Positions 59,923 through 64,000 of a DNA stretch of 64,000 bases are shown piece after piece (the first letter of the stretch is position 1; each line of letters starts with the position of its first letter). The translations under genes and the position numbers were made by a program. Under the pieces are notes generated by a model. The model saw only the letters and a program-made list of their open reading frames with translations. It had not been told where the DNA came from and did no database searches. The DNA is taken from NCBI RefSeq assembly GCF_008974245.1, contig NZ_BBZI01000010.1:248001-312000 (forward strand), in the 5' to 3' direction. Source of the DNA: Streptomyces abyssomicinicus (GTDB taxonomy: Bacteria; Actinomycetota; Actinomycetes; Streptomycetales; Streptomycetaceae).

Positions 59923-61632
59923 ATGACAGAGACAGAACCGGTCGCCCCCGTACGGCGCAAGAGGCGCGGCAAGGGCAGGGCGGTCATCACCTGGGCCTCG
60001 ACCACGGACCACAAGAAAATCGGGCACCTCTACCTGGTCACGTCGTTCGCCTTCTTCCTGCTGGCCGGCGTGCTCGCGCTGCTGATGCGCGCCGAACTCG
60101 CCCGGCCGGGCATCCAGTTCATCTCCAACGAGCAGTACAACCAGGCGTTCACCATGCACGGGGCGGTGATGCTCCTGCTGTTCGCCACCCCGACCTTCGC
60201 CGGCTTCGCCAACGCGGTGATGCCGCTGCAGATCGGCTCGCCCGACGTCGCCTTCCCGCGGCTGAACATGTTCGCCTACTGGCTGTTCCTCTTCGGAGGG
60301 CTGATCGCCGTCAGCGGCTTCCTCACCCCGCAGGGCGCCCCCGACTTCGGCTGGACCGCCTACACGCCGCTCAGCCTCGAGCAGCGCTCGCCGGGCCCGG
60401 GCGCCGACCTGTGGATCATGGGGCTGGCGCTCTCCGGCTTCGGCACCATCCTCGGTGCCGTCAACTTCATCACCACGATCATCTGCATGCGCGCGCCGGG
60501 CATGACCATGTTCCGGATGCCGTTGTTCACCTGGAACGTGCTGCTCACCTCGGTGCTCGTGCTGCTTGCCTTCCCGGTGCTCGCCGCGGCGCTCTTCGTC
60601 CTGGAGTCGGACCGGCAGTTCGGTTCGCGGGTCTTCGCCCCCGAGAACGGCGGGGCCCTGCTGTGGCAGCACCTGTTCTGGTTCTTCGGCCACCCCGAGG
60701 TCTACATCCTGGCGCTGCCCTTCTTCGGCGTGGTGACCGAGATCATCCCGGTGTTCAGCCGCAAGCCGATCTTCGGCTACATGGGGCTGGTCGGCGCCAC
60801 CGTCACCATCACCGCCCTCTCCGCGATGGTGTGGGCGCACCACATGTTCGCCACCGGCGGCGTACTGCTGCCGTTCTTCTCCTTTCTGACCTTCCTGATC
60901 GCGGTGCCGACCGGGGTGAAGTTCTTCAACTGGATCGGCACCATGTGGAAGGGCTCGCTCTCCTTCGAGACACCGATGCTGTGGGCGGTCGGATTTCTGG
61001 TGACCTTCCTCTTCGGCGGCCTCACCGGCGTCGTCCTCGGCTCCCCGGTCCTCGACTGGCACGTGACGGACAGCTACTTCGTGGTCGCCCATTTCCACTA
61101 CGTGCTGTTCGGCACCATCGTCTTCGCCATGTTCGGCGGATTCCACTTCTGGTGGCCGAAGTTCACCGGGAAGATGCTGGACGAGCGGCTCGGCAAGATC
61201 CATTTCTGGACGCTGTTCGTCGGCTTCCACACGACGTTCCTGGTACAGCACTGGCTGGGCGCCGAGGGCATGCCCCGCCGGTACGCCGACTACCTCGCCG
61301 CCGACGGGTTCACCGTCCTCAACACGATCTCCAGCGTGGGCTCGTTCCTGCTGGGGGCGTCCACGCTGGTCTTCCTGTACAACGTCTGGAAGACCCGCAG
61401 GGACGCCCCGATGATCGAGGCCGACGACCCCTGGGGCTACGGCCGGTCGCTGGAGTGGGCGACCTCCTGCCCGCCGCCCCGGCACAACTTCCACTCGCTG
61501 CCGCGGGTGCGGTCCGACTCGCCCGCCTTCGACCTCCACCACCCCGGGCACGCGTCACTGAGCGACCGGGAGAACGAGGGCCGGCGGGACGTCGTCGACA
61601 GGACCGGCGACGACCGCGAAGGGGTCCGGTGA
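59923..61632 (+). CDS. ctaD: Cytochrome c oxidase subunit I (orphan copy)
   Basis: 569 residues, 12 transmembrane helices. Heme a ligand His79 (MHGAVM), CuB ligands His257 with cross-linked Tyr261 (GHPEVY) and His306-His307 (AHHMF), heme a3/a ligands His390 and His392 (HFHYV) are all present, so it should be active. Neither subunit II, III nor the bc1 genes are adjacent, unlike the main cta operon of streptomycetes; this is probably a second ctaD. GAAGGACG precedes the ATG. The soluble C-terminal tail is long and charged. Confidence 0.92.
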   Translation: MTETEPVAPVRRKRRGKGRAVITWASTTDHKKIGHLYLVTSFAFFLLAGVLALLMRAELARPGIQFISNEQYNQAFTMHGAVMLLLFATPTFAGFANAVMPLQIGSPDVAFPRLNMFAYWLFLFGGLIAVSGFLTPQGAPDFGWTAYTPLSLEQRSPGPGADLWIMGLALSGFGTILGAVNFITTIICMRAPGMTMFRMPLFTWNVLLTSVLVLLAFPVLAAALFVLESDRQFGSRVFAPENGGALLWQHLFWFFGHPEVYILALPFFGVVTEIIPVFSRKPIFGYMGLVGATVTITALSAMVWAHHMFATGGVLLPFFSFLTFLIAVPTGVKFFNWIGTMWKGSLSFETPMLWAVGFLVTFLFGGLTGVVLGSPVLDWHVTDSYFVVAHFHYVLFGTIVFAMFGGFHFWWPKFTGKMLDERLGKIHFWTLFVGFHTTFLVQHWLGAEGMPRRYADYLAADGFTVLNTISSVGSFLLGASTLVFLYNVWKTRRDAPMIEADDPWGYGRSLEWATSCPPPRHNFHSLPRVRSDSPAFDLHHPGHASLSDRENEGRRDVVDRTGDDREGVR

Positions 61633-61675
61633 CTCCTCCGCGGCCGTCGCCGGTCCCGGCCGACCCCCACCAGGG

Positions 61676-62059
61676 TCACTGGCGGGGGTACAGGGGCCGG
61701 ATGCGGTCCCAGTAGCGCCGCAGTTCCGTCTCCATCTCCTCCAGCGTCCGTGGCTCCCGGGCAGCCGGCCGGTGCGCCGCCGACGGCGTGTCGCCGGTCC
61801 CGGCGGCCGCCGGCCGCGCGCCGGCGGGGTCGCGGGGGCCGGTGGAGTCTCCGGCGTGACCTGTGGGACCCGTGGGACGCCGTGCCCGTAGCGGGCTCCG
61901 GCCGGTCGTGTGTCCCGCGGGCCCGGCCGGAGCGGTGCGGCGCCACGGTGCACGGGCGGCGCTCGCGTCGTACCGGGCCCGGCGCGCGGCGGACAGCCGG
62001 GCGCCCAGTGCTGCGCCGGCTGCCGCCAGCAGCGCGGCCGCGGCGGGCCGGACCGTCAT
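61676..62059 (-). CDS. Small exported or membrane-anchored hypothetical protein
   Basis: 127 residues. A hydrophobic Ala-rich N-terminus (AAAALLAAAGAALGARL) is followed by a disordered Arg/Pro/Thr region and a short conserved-looking end (LEEMETELRRYWDRIRPLYPRQ). ATG follows GGGAGG at 5 bases, so translation is likely. It lies downstream of the repeat protein on the same strand, perhaps in the same operon. Confidence 0.62.
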   Translation of the reverse strand: MTVRPAAAALLAAAGAALGARLSAARRARYDASAARAPWRRTAPAGPAGHTTGRSPLRARRPTGPTGHAGDSTGPRDPAGARPAAAGTGDTPSAAHRPAAREPRTLEEMETELRRYWDRIRPLYPRQ

Positions 62060-62103
62060 GGTCGCCTCCCTGCGGTACGTCGGGTCGGGCCGGTCACGTC
62101 CGG

Positions 62104-63174
62104 TCAGTGCCGGTGGCCGGTCGGGCCGTGGCGGTGACCGTGGTGACGGGCATGGTGATGGGCGTGGCCCATGGCGTGCTGGAGCCGGTGTGCCACGCCC
62201 TGGTCCGCGGTGACGTAGTGCGCCACGGTGTGCGTCAGGCCCGTGCCGGGGGTACGGCCGCCGCTCGGAACGCCGGCGTGCATCAGGGCACCGCCCTTGC
62301 GGACCCCCTGGCTCATGACCTTCGCGCCCAGCACCGGAGCGCCGCCGACCATGGCGGCGCCCTTCTCGAGAGCCATGCCGCGCATCACGGAGCCGCCGGG
62401 CGCCCCGCGGTGACCGCCGTGCAGGTGCGGCAGGCCGCCGCCGGTGGCCGAGTGACCGCCGAGCAGCGACCCGCCCTTCGGGGAACCCATGGGGTGCGTG
62501 AGGTGCACGGACCGCACGGACTCCAGGGACTTCACCGCGCCCGCGCCCATGCGGTGTCCGGCCATGCCGTGTCCACCCATGCGGTGTCCGGCCATGTGGT
62601 GTCCGGCGATGCGGTGTCCGACCATGTGATGGTCACCCATGCGGTGTCCGCCCATGGTGCGGCGACCCATGGTGTGTCCGCCCTTGTGGAGCCCGCCCAT
62701 GGCCCGGCCGGCCATGGAGGGTCCGCCCATGGAGTGGCCGCCCATGGGGGAGCGGCCGCTCCGGTGCATCAGCACACCGACCGCGCAGGCGGCCACCGCC
62801 GCGCCGCCCGCGACCATCAGCGGCTTGCGGCGGCTCGTCCCCTCCTTCATGTCCGCGCGGTAGGCGCCGGAGCCCGCGTCGGCCGGCCCGGGCTCCGCAC
62901 GGCCGTCACCGGCGGACGTCCTGCCGTGCGCCCGGTGCTTCGCCCCGAGCGCGCGCCCCCGCAGCTCGGCCCGCCGGGCCTCCGCCTGATGCCTGGTCTC
63001 CCGCAGCCGGGCACGGGCGCGGGCCTTCACATCGGCGCGCGAGGCCAGCTCCTCCACCGTGTGCCCCAGCTCCTCACGCATCTCCTCGACGTCCCGGCGG
63101 AGTTCGTCCTCGCAGTGGGGGCCGTGCGGGCCCTCATGGGTGTGGGAGTGGTGGTGGGTGTGGGTGTCGCTCAT
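62104..63174 (-). CDS. DUF3618-like membrane protein with Met/His pentapeptide repeats
   Basis: 356 residues. A His-rich start (THTHHHSHTHEGPHGPHCED) leads into a DUF3618-like amphipathic region (EELRRDVEEMREELGHTVEELASRADVKARARARL), one transmembrane helix (about 118-136), then 14 tandem pentapeptides of consensus Gly-Gly-His-x-Met (140-209). The rest is Gly/His-rich, ending with a run of His pairs (HAHHHARHHGHRH). The Met/His pattern resembles copper-binding sequences (inference). The ATG overlaps the upstream holin-like gene (ATGA) and GGAGAGG is in range. Confidence 0.82.
   Translation of the reverse strand: MSDTHTHHHSHTHEGPHGPHCEDELRRDVEEMREELGHTVEELASRADVKARARARLRETRHQAEARRAELRGRALGAKHRAHGRTSAGDGRAEPGPADAGSGAYRADMKEGTSRRKPLMVAGGAAVAACAVGVLMHRSGRSPMGGHSMGGPSMAGRAMGGLHKGGHTMGRRTMGGHRMGDHHMVGHRIAGHHMAGHRMGGHGMAGHRMGAGAVKSLESVRSVHLTHPMGSPKGGSLLGGHSATGGGLPHLHGGHRGAPGGSVMRGMALEKGAAMVGGAPVLGAKVMSQGVRKGGALMHAGVPSGGRTPGTGLTHTVAHYVTADQGVAHRLQHAMGHAHHHARHHGHRHGPTGHRH
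62548..62757. repeat. Fourteen tandem 15-bp units encoding Gly-Gly-His-x-Met
   Basis: Units start every 15 bases from 62548 to 62743, each beginning CAT (one GAT, one CTT) on the plus strand. Units near 62548-62652 are the most alike, those near 62683-62757 the most diverged, as expected for growth at one end. Confidence 0.95.
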
Positions 63175-63632
63175 CGCCGGGTCCTCTCCTTGATCTCGGC
63201 CACGTCGGTGCGCACGCTCGCCATCGTGCGGCGTGGCGCCGCCGGGGTCGCCTTACGGATCATCGACCTGCCCACCAGCGCCATCACCGCGGTGACCAGC
63301 AGCAGGGCGCCCGCGATGATCAGCGCCGACGCCCAGAGCGGCAGCTCCATGGCGATCGCCGCCACGGCCGCCGTCACCAGCGTCGCCAGGGCAAGGAACC
63401 CGAACACCCCGGCTGCCGCGAGCATGCCGCCGCCGGTGCCGAACCGCTTGCCCTTCTGGGTCATCTCGGTCTGCGCCAGCCGCATCTCGGCCCGCACCAG
63501 ATCGGTGAGCTGCCGCGATGCCTGCTGCACCAGCTGGCCCACCGAGGCGTGGGCGTCGGCGCCCTTGTGCGCGGCATGGGTATCGGTGCGGTGCCCGTTG
63601 GAGCGATGGCGGTGGAAGTCGAGTGTGGTCAT
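63171..63632 (-). CDS. Phage holin superfamily III-like (DUF1469) membrane protein
   Basis: 153 residues. A polar, His-containing N-terminus, the SVGQLVQQASRQLTDLVRAEMRLAQTEMTQKGKRFG family motif, then two transmembrane helices. Such proteins occur throughout actinobacterial chromosomes next to DUF3618 genes and are not prophage holins. ATG at 63632 has GGAGGAG at 8 bases. It overlaps the repeat-protein start (ATGA). Confidence 0.88.
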   Translation of the reverse strand: MTTLDFHRHRSNGHRTDTHAAHKGADAHASVGQLVQQASRQLTDLVRAEMRLAQTEMTQKGKRFGTGGGMLAAAGVFGFLALATLVTAAVAAIAMELPLWASALIIAGALLLVTAVMALVGRSMIRKATPAAPRRTMASVRTDVAEIKERTRR

Positions 63633-63961
63633 GATCGCTACTCCTCCCGACGGTTCCGGGCGGTCCCGTGCGACGCCCCGAGTACCCGCGAGGCGACCGG
63701 ATCGCACACCTGTCCGTGCGTGTTTGGTGTATTACGTACCGTTTCTGCTGCGGGAAGGTTTCCGCACGGTGTGTCGACTTGCCGATTGTCGGGTGGGTGC
63801 ACCGTAGTAAGGCTCCCCCGGGGTGGTGATCCTCGCGGGGCCCCGCGCGCCGGGAGCCCGCCGGCCTCTCCCTGACCGGTTGACTGAGGCGTCCCCCCAT
63901 GATCCCCGGCCTCGGCCGGCCGCCGTCGACACCGGCCGGCCGAGGGACAAGGAGCGCAACG
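63633..63961. other. 329-base divergent region, no gene seen
   Basis: Contains an AT-rich stretch (63720-63745), probably the promoter zone of the leftward operon, and the inverted repeat CGGCCGGCC near 63913 and 63934. No confident promoter or ORF could be assigned. Confidence 0.4.
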
Positions 63962-64000
63962 ATGTCCGCAAGCGTCACCGGCCCGGCGACGGTGTCCGGA
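63962..64000 (+). CDS. Start of a gene running off the window
   Basis: ATG at 63962 is preceded by AAGGAG with a 7-base spacer. Only 13 codons (MSASVTGPATVSG) are inside the window, too few to identify the product. Confidence 0.6.
   Translation, partial: MSASVTGPATVSG

Noticed and set aside
63171-63632. Prophage holin
   Set aside because: No phage genes nearby; the family is a common chromosomal actinobacterial membrane protein.

Overview
The window looks like Streptomyces chromosome. GC content is very high throughout, starts are often GTG or TTG behind GGAGG-like ribosome sites, many genes overlap by ATGA or GTGA, and typical streptomycete families are present: a complete conservon (cvnA-D plus P450), SpoIIE/PAS/GAF phosphatases, STAS proteins, DUF4232, DUF4235, VanZ, L,D-transpeptidase and mycothiol-linked enzymes. 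No rRNA, tRNA, IS element, CRISPR array or prophage was seen. The species cannot be named from the sequence.

Layout. 1-9.9 kb: 3' part of a P450, an MFS exporter, a secreted M23 peptidase, the cstA-ybdD pyruvate-uptake pair, a secreted endonuclease/exonuclease/phosphatase-fold protein, a questin-oxidase-like protein and an S33 hydrolase. 10-23.3 kb: a CYP102-like P450 heme domain, two FUSC/ArAE-type membrane proteins around an epimerase, a HAD phosphatase, a HhH-PHP protein, an SDR, VanZ and DUF4230 proteins, a STAS protein and a quinone oxidoreductase. 23.4-29.1 kb: conservon cvnABCD with a P450 whose K-helix ExxR is replaced by E-V-M-W, convergent with a class I terpene cyclase. 29.3-38.7 kb: DUF4235, an S-glutathionyl-hydroquinone-reductase-like GST, two exported proteins, a large PAS-GAF-SpoIIE-HATPase phosphatase, a Fic-like toxin/antitoxin pair with a degenerate Fic motif, and a three-gene cassette of heme-oxygenase-like diiron protein, NPPY methyltransferase and CDGSH protein.

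38.7-45.1 kb is the most system-like region. It encodes a small double-glycine-leader peptide with a cysteine-free hydrophobic core, an HlyD-like adaptor, a C39-peptidase ABC exporter and a second NHLM-type ABC exporter, with no recognisable peptide-modifying enzyme. A 13-bp hairpin sits between the precursor gene and the export genes. 45.5-49 kb encodes aldehyde oxidation and mycothiol-dependent formaldehyde detoxification (ALDH, MscR-type dehydrogenase, MBL hydrolase). 49-56 kb: L,D-transpeptidase, an OB/zinc-ribbon protein with its TetR regulator, ATP-grasp and flavin-reductase-like proteins, and an ANTAR-GAF-PAS-SpoIIE phosphatase. 55.6-64 kb: a beta-phosphoglucomutase/GH65 phosphorylase pair, a catalase-fold-like protein, a stand-alone cytochrome oxidase subunit I, and a holin-like/DUF3618-like operon. 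One protein of that operon carries 14 tandem Gly-Gly-His-x-Met pentapeptides.

Several genes are preceded by sequences matching the streptomycete sigma-B-type stress promoter (GNNT, 14-16 bases, GGGTAY). Together with the phosphatases, STAS protein, CDGSH/diiron cassette and SDR, this suggests a region rich in stress and sensory functions.
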